This document shows positions 25,986-36,300 of a DNA stretch of 50,031 nucleotides, piece by piece (the stretch's first letter is position 1; every line of letters starts with the position of its first letter). Source of the DNA: Chitinophaga pinensis (GTDB lineage Bacteria; Bacteroidota; Bacteroidia; 2-12-FULL-35-15); the NCBI GenBank assembly GCA_945865315.1, contig CAMBDK010000008.1, positions 1 through 50,031 on the forward strand, given 5' to 3'. A program made the translations under genes and the position numbers. Below the pieces are notes generated by a model. That model was given only the letters and a program-made list of their open reading frames with translations, was not told the origin of the DNA and ran no database searches.

Positions 25986-26810
25986 TTAGCGAATTGTAAA
26001 CTTAATAGGTAAGTTATATTGTACAGAAACGGCTCTTCCATTTTGTTTCCCTGCAGCCCATTTTGGCATTGCTTTTACAACAGTTAGTGCAACTTTATCA
26101 TAGCCCGAGCCACCTGTAACTCCTCTTAATATTTTTGAATCAATTACATTTCCCTCTTTATCAATTACAAATGTTACATAGCAGGTTCCTGATATGCCAG
26201 CCTCTTTCTCCATTTGTGGATAACCGATAGATTCTATTTTATCTCTAATCCATTTCATCATTGCTTGGTCTCCTCCTGGGAAAGAAGGCATTTGCTCAAC
26301 AATCATAAAAATTTCCTCCTTAACAGGTTCAACAATTCCAGTTCCTTCATCAGGAATTATAATTACATCATCACCTGTACCTTCTTGTGTTTCGGTACTA
26401 ATTTGTGGCGTTTCCTCTGTTTGCAGTGGTGGTGGTTCTTCAACTACTTCATCATCTGTAACTACTGGAGGTGTAAATTTAACAGTTTCCATAACAGGTG
26501 GAGGAGGCGGTGGTGGCGGCGGTGGTTCCGTTTCATCAATAGGTGGTGGAGCGGTTAAATCCACAACGGTATTAACAACAGGCACAACAAGTTCTTCTCC
26601 TTGTTGTTTTATCCAATCCATAATCATTGGCAAACTAATGGTAAATAGAAATGAAGCACCTGTAATTATAAGGGCAACAGTAACATTGCGATTATACTTA
26701 TTGCGCAAATCATATGCTCCATAATTCTTGTTCTTTTCCTTAAATACTAGCTCGTTGCGCCCTTCAGCTAATACGTTTGTCCAGTCATTTAATAATGATA
26801 TTTTGGCCAT
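25986..26810 (-). CDS. tonB: TonB energy-transducing protein
   Basis: A 274-residue periplasm-spanning protein that carries the proton-motive energy from ExbB/ExbD to outer-membrane receptors. An N-terminal cytosolic stretch (residues 1-45) precedes a membrane helix (about 46-65, VALIITGASFLFTISLPMI). A proline-rich linker with a run of 10 prolines follows (near 90-120). The C-terminal TonB domain, residues 175-273, begins VEQMPSFPGGDQAMMKWI and carries YVTFVIDKEGNV. Only 4 nt separate it from the preceding exbD, so translation is probably coupled. This is the long-tail architecture common in Bacteroidota. Confidence 0.92.
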   Translation of the reverse strand: MAKISLLNDWTNVLAEGRNELVFKEKNKNYGAYDLRNKYNRNVTVALIITGASFLFTISLPMIMDWIKQQGEELVVPVVNTVVDLTAPPPIDETEPPPPPPPPPPVMETVKFTPPVVTDDEVVEEPPPLQTEETPQISTETQEGTGDDVIIIPDEGTGIVEPVKEEIFMIVEQMPSFPGGDQAMMKWIRDKIESIGYPQMEKEAGISGTCYVTFVIDKEGNVIDSKILRGVTGGSGYDKVALTVVKAMPKWAAGKQNGRAVSVQYNLPIKFTIR

Positions 26811-26814
26811 TGTA

Positions 26815-27450
26815 TTATTTATTTGTAATATTTAATAATTCTAATTCGGTAGGCATCATATCTACGACAGCATATTTACCAACTAAACAAACATTTAATT
26901 CATCAATTAAATCAATAACATTTTTGTAAATAGCTTTATCATCGGCTTTTATAAGCACTGTAAGTGCATCTTTGTTTCCTTTTTCAAGGTTTATTAATCT
27001 TTTATAGGTAGTGTCGACAATCTCTTTACTTTTAAATCTTTTATCCAAAATTGCTATTGCATCAAGGGTTGGCTTGTATCTGTCCAATAATAGTTTATGT
27101 ATACCCTCTTTTGAGAAATCTGTTTTCGTTAATTCTGTTGGTGGTTTTGCATCCTTATTGTTAGGAGGATAAAATTCTCCATTATAATAAAAAACACCAT
27201 TGTCCTTGGTCATGATAAAAGTGATCGCATTATTCACCTTTTGGTCTTTTGATCGGTCTTTCGAATCGGCCGGGAAGTTAATTTCCATTGCTTTCGGCTT
27301 ACTAAATGTAGATGTAAGTACAAAAAAGGTAAGCAAAAGGAAAGCTAAGTCAACCATTGGTGTCATATCAATGCGGGTGGATGATTTTTTGGCGCGTTTC
27401 TTTTCATGTTTGCCATGACCACCGCCATCACCGGTATTTACTTCTGCCAT
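26815..27450 (-). CDS. exbD: ExbD/TolR-family protein, second copy
   Basis: A 211-residue inner-membrane protein of the ExbB-ExbD motor. The N-terminal TRIDMTPMVDLAFLLLTFFVL segment contains the conserved membrane Asp (in MVDLAFLLLTFF) used in proton flow. The C-terminal periplasmic domain is larger than in E. coli ExbD. It begins with Gly/His/Lys-rich residues (1-25). It follows the first exbD after 89 bp and precedes tonB by 4 nt. Confidence 0.9.
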   Translation of the reverse strand: MAEVNTGDGGGHGKHEKKRAKKSSTRIDMTPMVDLAFLLLTFFVLTSTFSKPKAMEINFPADSKDRSKDQKVNNAITFIMTKDNGVFYYNGEFYPPNNKDAKPPTELTKTDFSKEGIHKLLLDRYKPTLDAIAILDKRFKSKEIVDTTYKRLINLEKGNKDALTVLIKADDKAIYKNVIDLIDELNVCLVGKYAVVDMMPTELELLNITNK

Positions 27451-27539
27451 TTTAAAAAATATTAAATGTTTATAATTGCCGTTTTTTAATTTATAGATGC
27501 AATAATCCTGCGATTTCCATAAATTATTTTTGATTTAAT

Positions 27540-28196
27540 TTATTCATTCCCTTTTTCAAGGTTTGTAATGAGATTAAATCGGTATATTTCTTTGTCGGTA
27601 AATACTTTAATAACTTGTTTTACATTAATATAATTAGCCTTTCCGTCTGCTTTTATAGCAAATCGTATGGGTTCATATTTAAATGCTCGGCTAGCTTTTT
27701 CTGCTTTATCTTTTTGTGTTTTTGCTTGCTTTGCAGCTTCTATACGACCAAATTGAATCCAGTCTCCTAGCTGATTATTTAAAGAGTCTAAAGGGATGCC
27801 AGGAGATTTTGCTGCAAGCCTTCCATTTTCGTCCATGTTAATATATTGTTTTAGAGTTTCTATCGGAACTCCAAAGCTGGTCATTTTTGCAAATTCTTTT
27901 TTTTCTTTTTCATTGAAATCCACCTTGTATTGTGCTCCCATTCTCTCTAGCGTTTTAATTCGCACATCATAATTGTTGATATTGTAATATGCTTTCCCTT
28001 TATCATCAATTGTAACAAGTATAACATTTTCCGGTAATAATTTATCGGAATTAGACGATGGTGTGTCAACAACAACAGGTTCAGAAACCCTAGCAGACGC
28101 CGTAAGCATGAAAAACGTTACCAAAAGAAAAGCTAAATCCACCATTGGAGTCATATCCAGGGAGGGGTTGCTTTTGGGCATTTTAATTTTAGGCAT
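27540..28196 (-). CDS. exbD: ExbD/TolR-family protein, first copy
   Basis: A 218-residue relative of the other ExbD with the core motif SLDMTPMVDLAFLLVTFFML at residues 11-30. The periplasmic part contains a long charged stretch with the IPLDSLNNQLGDWIQFGR region. Two different ExbD copies after one ExbB are usual in Bacteroidota and may form a heteromeric pair. It is separated from exbB by 113 bp that contains the hairpin at 28243-28290. Confidence 0.9.
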   Translation of the reverse strand: MPKIKMPKSNPSLDMTPMVDLAFLLVTFFMLTASARVSEPVVVDTPSSNSDKLLPENVILVTIDDKGKAYYNINNYDVRIKTLERMGAQYKVDFNEKEKKEFAKMTSFGVPIETLKQYINMDENGRLAAKSPGIPLDSLNNQLGDWIQFGRIEAAKQAKTQKDKAEKASRAFKYEPIRFAIKADGKANYINVKQVIKVFTDKEIYRFNLITNLEKGNE

Positions 28197-28242
28197 ATCT
28201 TCTTAAGTATTAAAATTATTAATTCTAATTTTTAAATAGCTA

Positions 28243-28290
28243 ATTTCTAAAAGTTAAATTTTGTATTGATAAAATTCAACTTTTAGAAAT
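28243..28290. repeat. 20-bp inverted repeat in the exbB-exbD gap
   Basis: The arms 28243-28262 and 28271-28290 pair at 19 of 20 positions around an 8-nt loop. It is an AT-rich stem without a clean T run after it on the minus strand, so it is a candidate processing or stability element inside the operon rather than a clear terminator. Confidence 0.75.
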
Positions 28291-28309
28291 TTGAATTTAA
28301 ATATCTTAT

Positions 28310-29104
28310 TTATTTATGAGCGCTAACAGATTGCACGATTGTAAATCCTGCCTCGTCCATACTAAAAGTTATGGCATCAATTTTATTAGTAAAGAAATTA
28401 TACATAATAATACCAAGTACTGAACCAATAATACCAATTGCTGTGTTAATTAAAGCTTCGGAAATACCTGTTGCCAATGCAGTTGTGTCGGGAGCTCCCG
28501 CTTGCGACATAGCAGCAAAGGAGCGAATCATTCCAAGTACAGTTCCTATCAAACCGAATAGGGTTGCAATGGTAGCACAAGTAGAAATGATAGATAAATT
28601 TTTTGAAAGCATAGGTAATTCCAATGCTGTAGCTTCCTCAATTTCTTTTTGAATAGCGGCTACTTTACTTTCTTTATCTAATGATGCATCAGATTGAATG
28701 CTTTTTAATTTTTCAACACCTGCACGCACTACATTTGCTAAGGAACCCTGTTGCTTATCACAAACAGCTATCGCTTCATCAAAATTATCTACTGCTACCA
28801 AGGACTTAATTTCATAAATAAAAGTTTCAATGCTACCTTTGCCTTTAGCTCTAGAAATTGTCATTAAGCGTTCAATAGAGAAAGTAATGATAATTAAGAA
28901 AATTGCAATAAGAATTGGTACAATAACTCCCCCTTGGTACATCATCCCCAAATAATCACCTGATTTAGGGTGCCCCTCAACATCAAAGTGGGAAGCATGT
29001 CCTAAGATAAATTTAAAAATTAATATTCCAATTATTAAACATACTACAATAGCTGATGACGCAAATATTGATTTGAATGCGTTTGAAGAATTCGGTTTAC
29101 TCAT
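28310..29104 (-). CDS. exbB: ExbB/TolQ/MotA-family proton channel protein
   Basis: A 264-residue protein with three membrane segments: about residues 10-33 (FASSAIVVCLIIGILIFKFIL), a second near 52-70 (GVIVPILIAIFLIIITFSI), and the conserved C-terminal pair. STCATIATLFGLIGTVLGMIRSF and TALATGISEALINTAIGIIGSVLGIIMYNF are the family's hallmark helices. It is the motor partner of the ExbD proteins downstream. A promoter box precedes it (29198-29205). Confidence 0.92.
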   Translation of the reverse strand: MSKPNSSNAFKSIFASSAIVVCLIIGILIFKFILGHASHFDVEGHPKSGDYLGMMYQGGVIVPILIAIFLIIITFSIERLMTISRAKGKGSIETFIYEIKSLVAVDNFDEAIAVCDKQQGSLANVVRAGVEKLKSIQSDASLDKESKVAAIQKEIEEATALELPMLSKNLSIISTCATIATLFGLIGTVLGMIRSFAAMSQAGAPDTTALATGISEALINTAIGIIGSVLGIIMYNFFTNKIDAITFSMDEAGFTIVQSVSAHK

Positions 29105-29559
29105 TTTGGTTTAATTTTTTAGTTAATTTTTAGTTTAAATGCAATCTAATTTAGAAATATTTACGCTCTTTTTTTTTCTTTTTCTGAAACAAGAGTCCAA
29201 ACATACTAAATCTATTTTAAATAGTGAAAAATATCATTAATTTTAAGTGTTAAGATTCAAAAAAAGCATATTAAAAGTAGATTTTTTTAGTCGTAAAACA
29301 ATATAAAACAATTGATTAAACTAAAAATATTTAATATTATTGTTTAAATTTTTTTATGTCCTATGTTTTTTGTGTAATTTAAATTTTACTTTAATTTAAT
29401 TCTTTGATTTATAGGCAAATGCCGTTTTTTGTGTGTTTAAAATTAAATTAGGCCATTCTCCAGTTTTTTTGTTTCTCATGGTTTGTTTACCCAAATTAAA
29501 TTAATATCAATAGCCACAAAATATTTGTCTATTTTCGTAATTAATTAAAAAATGAAAAA
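29105..29559. other. Divergent intergenic region exbB / DUF502 gene
   Basis: This 455-bp AT-rich gap separates the minus-strand exb operon and the plus-strand DUF502 gene. It holds the exbB promoter box at 29198-29205. For the plus-strand gene only a weak TATTTTCG (29530-29537) is seen. No RNA or coding feature is recognised. Confidence 0.55.
29198..29205 (-). promoter_or_regulatory. Candidate -7 box for exbB operon
   Basis: On the minus strand TATGTTTG matches TAnnTTTG, about 94 nt upstream of the exbB start. No -33 TTG is evident. Confidence 0.45.
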
Positions 29560-30135
29560 ATGAACAAAATATTACGTTATTTTATACAAGGGGTAATTAT
29601 TACTGTACCGGTCTCTATTACCGCTTTTGTTGTTTATAAACTTATTGAATTATTTGGCTCACTCTTTAATATTTTCGGAACCATTGTAAGTCCAATTGTT
29701 GATCCGTTTATTGTAATTGGCGCAGCATGTACGGCAATTTTTTTAATGGGTGTTTTAGGGTCTTCTATCATACTTCGCCCTATGTTTATTATGTTTGATA
29801 ATTTAATGGAGCACACCCCTCTTATTAAAACTGTTTATTCATCCATCAAGGACTTGCTATCAGCATTTGTAGGAAGTAAAAAAAGGTTTAATAAACCTGT
29901 TTTAGTAACAATTAATAAGGAGAATAACATTCAACAGCTAGGTTTTGTTACCCAGGAAAACTTAAGTGAACTTAATATTAGCACAGAAAAAGTAGCGGTA
30001 TACATGCCTTTATCCTACTCCTTCTCGGGAAATTTAATAATTGTACCTCTTGATCATATTACTTATGTTGACGCTTCTTCGTCTGAAGTAATGAAGTTTA
30101 TTGTGTCGGGGGGGGTTACAGATATTGAAGATTAA
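29560..30135 (+). CDS. DUF502 family membrane protein
   Basis: A 191-residue protein with two N-terminal membrane helices: about residues 8-32 (FIQGVIITVPVSITAFVVYKL) and 50-70 (FIVIGAACTAIFLMGVL). The family segment MEHTPLIKTVYSSIKDL follows near 90, and the hydrophobic C-terminal part includes MPLSYSFSGNLIIVPLD and VMKFIVSGG. The LIKTVYSSIKDLLSAF stretch is the DUF502 signature. Function is unknown. It is a single gene, followed by the alpha-2-macroglobulin after 263 bp. Confidence 0.85.
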   Translation: MNKILRYFIQGVIITVPVSITAFVVYKLIELFGSLFNIFGTIVSPIVDPFIVIGAACTAIFLMGVLGSSIILRPMFIMFDNLMEHTPLIKTVYSSIKDLLSAFVGSKKRFNKPVLVTINKENNIQQLGFVTQENLSELNISTEKVAVYMPLSYSFSGNLIIVPLDHITYVDASSSEVMKFIVSGGVTDIED

Positions 30136-30196
30136 TTATATTTTTAGCAGAATTTTTTTTAAAAACAGGTTTTATTCTTTTTATTATAATAATCAA

Positions 30197-30219
30197 TTTA
30201 CAATAGTTTGTATTGTAAA
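30197..30219. promoter_or_regulatory. Inverted repeat upstream of the alpha-2-macroglobulin promoter
   Basis: TTTACAATA (30197-30205) and TATTGTAAA (30211-30219) are perfect 9-bp inverted arms with a 5-bp spacer, located 40 bp upstream of a TTTG / TATCTTTG promoter. It is a candidate operator. No T run follows, so it is not a clear terminator. Confidence 0.45.
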
Positions 30220-30258
30220 ATCCCAAATGGATGTTTTTGTGAATTATATAAGCATTGA

Positions 30259-30284
30259 TTTGATGGAGCTGTAATATATCTTTG
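30259..30284 (+). promoter_or_regulatory. Promoter of the alpha-2-macroglobulin gene
   Basis: TTTG at 30259-30262 and TATCTTTG at 30277-30284 match the -33 and -7 elements of Bacteroidota. The leader would be about 110 nt. Confidence 0.55.
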
Positions 30285-30398
30285 ATATTTTAAATATTTT
30301 TTATGAAATTTCAGTTTCCACAGCATCTTAAGATTGTGTTCATTTAATATTTAATGTGAATTACACGAACCAAGGATACTAATTTAATTTTTTTCAAA

Positions 30399-33300
30399 AT
30401 GAAATACATTGTAACCACTATTACTGCATTTGTTGCAATCTCAATAATTGCAGTGGCAATTAACATCACTAATCGCGCTCCCAAAATATTAATTTTTCCT
30501 AAAGGCAGCAGTTATGTTAAAGAATGGAAAAAGGTAGACTCCCTTACTGCAAAAGGCTTAAATAAATCTGCATTGGATATTGTAAATGCTATTTACGACA
30601 AATCAAAAATTGAAAATAATGCCCCGCAATTTGTAAAAGCCATCATCCATAGGATGAAATTTGAGCAATATATCGAAGAGTATTCCTTGGTAAAAGCGCT
30701 AAATAAGTTAAATGAAGAAGCAAAAGAAGCAAGCTATCCTGTTAAGCCCGTTTTACAATCTATGATTGCAGAAAGCTATTGGCGATATTATCAGAATAAT
30801 CGCGGGAAATTTTATAACCGCAGCGCAACTGTAAATTTCGACAATAACGATATCACCACTTGGGATTTAAAATCCATCTTTACGCAAGTCATAAAAAATT
30901 ACCAGGCCTCACTGGAAAGCGCTGATAGCTTAAAACGCAGCCCCCTTAATATTTATGATGAGATTTTAACTAAACAAAACAATTCACGTAAGTTTCGTCC
31001 TACTTTATATGATTTTTTAGCTCACCGCGCTGTTGATTTTTACACGAGTGAAGAGCCCGATATTATTAGGCCTGCATATAAATTTGAAATAAATGATGTT
31101 AATTATTTTAATGATTTTGAATCGTTTTCAAAACTTAAAATTGAAACAAAAGATACATTGTCTTCAAAATATTATGCACTAACGATATTGCAGGACCTTA
31201 TAAAGTTTCATTCCAGTAATAACTCACTTTCCTATAGAGAGGGGAATGGTGAGATTGCTTTAATTGACCTTGATATGAAAAGATTAAAATTTGTAAAAAA
31301 CAAATCTGTTTCAGAAATAAAAGACAGTTTATACTTGCGTGCATTACTAAGCTTACAAAAACGTTTTGCAACAAATCCTGCTTCAGCAGAAGTAAGTTAT
31401 GAAATTGCAAAAGAGTATTTAGAAAAAGGCAATAAATACAAACCATTGCAATCAGAAGAAAATAAGTGGTTGAAAAAGCAAGCTCTTGATGTGTGTGAAA
31501 CGGCTATTAAAATGCACCCTGGAAGCGATGGTGCTATAAATTGTGCCGTGCTGAAAAATCAAATAAACGAACATGCTATTAGTTTTATAACGGAGAAGGT
31601 AACTTCACCAAATCAATCATTCCGTGCACTTGTAAACTACAAAAACCTAAAAACAGTTTATGTGCGTGTTGCCCAAATGGATATTGATAAATATAATAAA
31701 TCTGTTGAACGATATTATGGCGAACAATTGGTAAAAGAATATTTGAAACTCAAGCCTGTTAAAGAGTGGTCTGTTGAATTGCCTGATGATGGCGACTACC
31801 AGTCCCATTCTGTAGAAATAAAAATCCCCGAATTAGCCCTTGGGCACTATGTGATACTTGTGGGTTCCGAAAAAACATTTTCGTACAAAAATAATGGTGT
31901 AGCTTACGCTCCTATATGGTTATCAAATCTCAGCTACATAAATCGCAGAATGAAAAATGGAAGCTGCGATTTTTATATTCAACACCGCACCACAGGGGCT
32001 CCTTTAGCAGGTGTTTCCGCTCAATTGTATTATGAAAACTACAATTACAATGTACGTAAATATGAATTTATAAAAGCAGAAAAATATACCAGCGATGAAA
32101 ATGGATATTTTAATGTGCCATCCGTTGGGGACTATAGAAATTTCAGTATGGATTTTAGTCATTCCCCAGGAGATAGTAAAGGAGGACCTGTGGATCGCCT
32201 TCAAACAGATAATGCAATTTATCAATACAAAACAGCTATAGATGAAAAAGATAAAGAGCCTAAAACATTTTTCTTTTTGGACAGGGCAATTTATCGACCT
32301 GGACAAACGGTTTATTTTAAAGGTATAATGATAAATACCGATGGGGAAAATAATGAAATAATGCCCCACACTTCAACTACTGTAACTTTTTATGATGTTA
32401 ATTCTCAAAAGCTTGCTGATTTGGATTTAACCACCAATGAATATGGTACTTTTACAGGTACCTTCACTACGCCTTTCGCTTTGCTAAACGGACAAATGAA
32501 ATTGAGTAATAACAGCGGTTCTAAATATTTTTCTGTTGAGGAATATAAACGTCCGAAGTTTGAAACGACTTTTAATCCTGTAAAAGGTTCTTACCGATTA
32601 GACGATCTTATTAAGGTGGAAGGTCTTGCAAAAGCTTTTTCAGGAGCTAAAATTGATGGAGCAGCGGTGAAATATCGTGTAGTGCGTAATGCTTCTTTCC
32701 CATATTGGTGGTATTGTTGGAGAGGTTATTATCCACAATCACCACAAATAGAAATTACTAATGGTGTTTGCACCTCGAACGATACAGGTTCTTTTTTTAT
32801 TAATTTTAAAGCCATACCGGATTTGAGCATTTCTAAGTCAAATCAGCCAACCTTTACTTATACTATTTATGCTGACGTTACCGATATAAATGGGGAAACG
32901 CATAGTTCACAAACAGCAGTGAGAGTGGCATACACAGCATTGATGCTGGATGTAAATATTCCAACATTACTTGAAAAAGATACTAAAGGAACTTTTCTGA
33001 TTTCTACAAGCAATATGAGCGGACAGTTTCAACCTGCACAAGGCAAAGTAGAAATTTATAAATTGAAGGAACCTAATAAAACTTACCGCACACGTGCATG
33101 GACTCATCCAGATAAATTTTTAATGAGTAAAGAAGAATTTGAAAAATCTTTTCCTAATGATGAATATAAGGACGAAAACAACAGGTATAAATGGCTTAGA
33201 GGGGAAAAGGTATTTGAAAAATCATTTAAAAATAATGCTGAAATAACTGGCTTAATTGGAATACGTACTTCTCCAAATTCAAGCGACTCTGTGAAAATAC

Positions 33301-36300
33301 CTGCTCTTAATTTATGGAAACAAGGAGTATACGTGATGGAAGCTCATAGTAAAGATGCTTATGGCGAAGATGTAAAAGATGTAAAATATTTCACTGTATA
33401 TTCAAATGCAGGCAGCGAAGTGCCGAGCAATGAAATAAATTGGTTTAATATGCTTACTCCTAATGCCGTTGAGCCAGGAGAAAAAGCAAAATTTATTATC
33501 GGTTCCCAAGAAGAAAATGTAAAGGTATTGTATGAGATTGAACACAAGGGTGAAATCGTTAAAAGAGAATACATAATGCTGAATAAAGAGCAGAAATTGA
33601 TTGAAATCCCTGTTGAAGAGAAGCACCGTGGCAACTTTTCATTCCATTGCGTTTTTATAAAAAATAATCGAAGCTACTTGCAATCTGCTGTAATCAATGT
33701 ACCTTATACAAACAAAGAGCTGGATATTGAATTTGAAACATTCCGAAACAAATTGCTTCCTGGACAAAAGGAAGAATGGAAAGTAAAAATTAAAGATAAA
33801 AAAGGTGAAAAATTAATGGCCGAAATGATGACAAGCCTATACGATGCCTCTTTAGATGTTTTTAAATCAAATAGTTGGTTTTTTAATATTTATAATCGTT
33901 TTAATTCTAGTCTGTATTGGGATGTAAATAGCGGCTTTGGTATTGTAAATGCTCAGATGTTTAATGTTGATTGGAACAAAAGACCTAACCAAGAGCAGGT
34001 CTATCGAAATTACGATTATTTCAATTGGTTTGATTATAGAAATAATTATTATGGCTACAGAGGTGGTGGAGATATGGATGATGAAGGATCTACGACAAAG
34101 TATTATAGAAGCGAAATGGTATCAAAAAGCAAACATCCTCCTGCTATGCAATCGATGGCTATTGAAGAAAATGCTCCTTCGCCAATGGGCATAAGCGAAG
34201 CAGATAATAATAATGGGGAATCCGCTAAAAAAGATGCAGGGGATGTAAATGTAACAACAGCTAACATTGGTGCAGCAAATTCTAGTGAACAGGATGGAAA
34301 AACAGGTGGTGCTGAAGATATGTCAAAAGTTGCTGCCCGCAGTAACTTTGCTGAAACAGCATTTTTCTACCCTCAGTTAGAAACGGATAAAGAGGGTAGC
34401 CTAATTATTAAATTCACTATTCCCGAAGCGCTTACTAAATGGAAGATGCTGGGGTTTGCTCATACCAAAGATTTAAAATTCGGAATTGTTCAAAAGGAGC
34501 TGGTAACGCAGAAAGACCTGATGGTGATACCAAATGTACCGCGCTTTTTTCGCGAAAATGATAAAATGGAATTCAGTACAAAAATTTCAAATTTATCGGA
34601 TGCTGATTTAACGGGAACAGCTCAAGTTTTCTTTTATGATGCTGCTTCTATGAAAGATATTTCAAGCCTCTTATTGGCTGGCGCATCTTCCTCTTCTATT
34701 GAGATAGATGGGGCAAGAGCCTTCACTTCTAAAAAAGGACAAAGCACTGTCTTAAGCTGGAATATTGTTATTCCTGAAGGCGTTGGAGCAATAACTTACA
34801 AAGTAGTTGCTAAAGCCGGGAATTTCACTGATGGTGAAGAAATGGCATTACCCGTTTTAACAAATCGCATGTTGGTTACCGAATCCATGCCTTTGCCTAT
34901 TCGTAGTAAACAAACCAAAACATTCCGTTTTGAAAAACTAATTAATCAAAGTAATGGTTCCACTACCCTGCGTAATCATAAACTTACTTTAGAGTTTACT
35001 GCAAACCCTGCATGGTATGCTTTACAAGCACTGCCTTATTTAATGGAATATCCTTATGACTGTGCGGAACAAATTTTTTCACGTTTCTATGCAAACAGCA
35101 TTGCTTCGCACATTGCAAATTCATCACCAAAAATTAAAGCAATATTTAATTCATGGAAGGAAACTCCCGATTCAAAAACTTTGTTATCGAATTTAGAAAA
35201 AAACCAAGAGCTAAAATCATTGATGCTTGAAGAAACGCCATGGGTGCTGGATGCAAAAGATGAAACAGAACGTAAAAAACGCGTTGCTTTATTATTCGAC
35301 TTAAATAAAATGGGTAATGAGTCGGCTATAGCGATGAAAAAACTACAGAAAGCCCAATCATCAAACGGTGGTTGGCCATGGTTTCAAGGAATGCACGACG
35401 ACCGTTATATCACACAGCATATCATAACAGGGATGGGGCATTTAGACCACCTGGGAATAAAAAGCGTTCATGACGATGCTGCAGTTTGGAACATGATAAA
35501 GAGTGGGGTGTTGTATCTCGATAATCGAATTCGTGAAGATTATGAATGGATTTTAAGTCATGACAAAACACATTTAAATGATAACCACTTGGGTTATCAG
35601 CAAATTCAATACCTTTATGCACGTAGTTATTTTAAAGATATTAGTATTGACAATCGTAATCAAACAGCATTTAATTATTATAAAGAACAGGAGAACAAAT
35701 ATTGGTTGAAAAACAGCCGTTATATGCAAGGAATGATTGCATTGGCATTGCATCGGTATGATGATAAAATAACTCCTAAGGATATTATGAAATCGCTGAA
35801 AGAAAACTCGCTGAACAATGAAGAGATGGGTATGTATTGGAAAGAAAATTACGAAGGATTTTATTGGTATCAGGCACCTATTGAATCGCAGGCATTATTG
35901 ATTGAGGCATTTGATGAAGTTTCCAAGGATAAAAAAGCGGTGGATGATTTAAAAGTATGGTTATTAAAATCAAAACAAACGCAAGATTGGAAAACAACCA
36001 AAGCCACAGCGGAAGCTGTTTATGCTTTATTGCTGGGAGGCACAGACTGGCTCGCCACGGAAGGTAATGTGGAAATTAGTTTAGGGGAACAAATAATTGA
36101 TCCTAAAAAAATGTCGGATGTAAAAATAGAAGCCGGTACTGGTTATTTTAAAACATCCTGGAGCGGCAGTGATATCAAGCCTAAAATGGGTGAAGTTACA
36201 GTAGTGAAAAAAGATGAAGGCGTTAGCTGGGGAGCTTTGTATTGGCAATATTTTGAGCAATTAGATAAGATTACTCCTTCTAAAACTCCTTTGTTTTTAA

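Noticed and set aside
26214-26558. A 114-residue plus-strand frame rich in Trp, Arg and Asn
   Set aside because: It is the opposite strand of the proline-rich TonB linker, whose repeats give Trp/Arg-rich shadows.
29560-29562. An upstream ATG at 29552 as the DUF502 start
   Set aside because: It is followed by a stop after two codons; the start at 29560 opens the whole frame.
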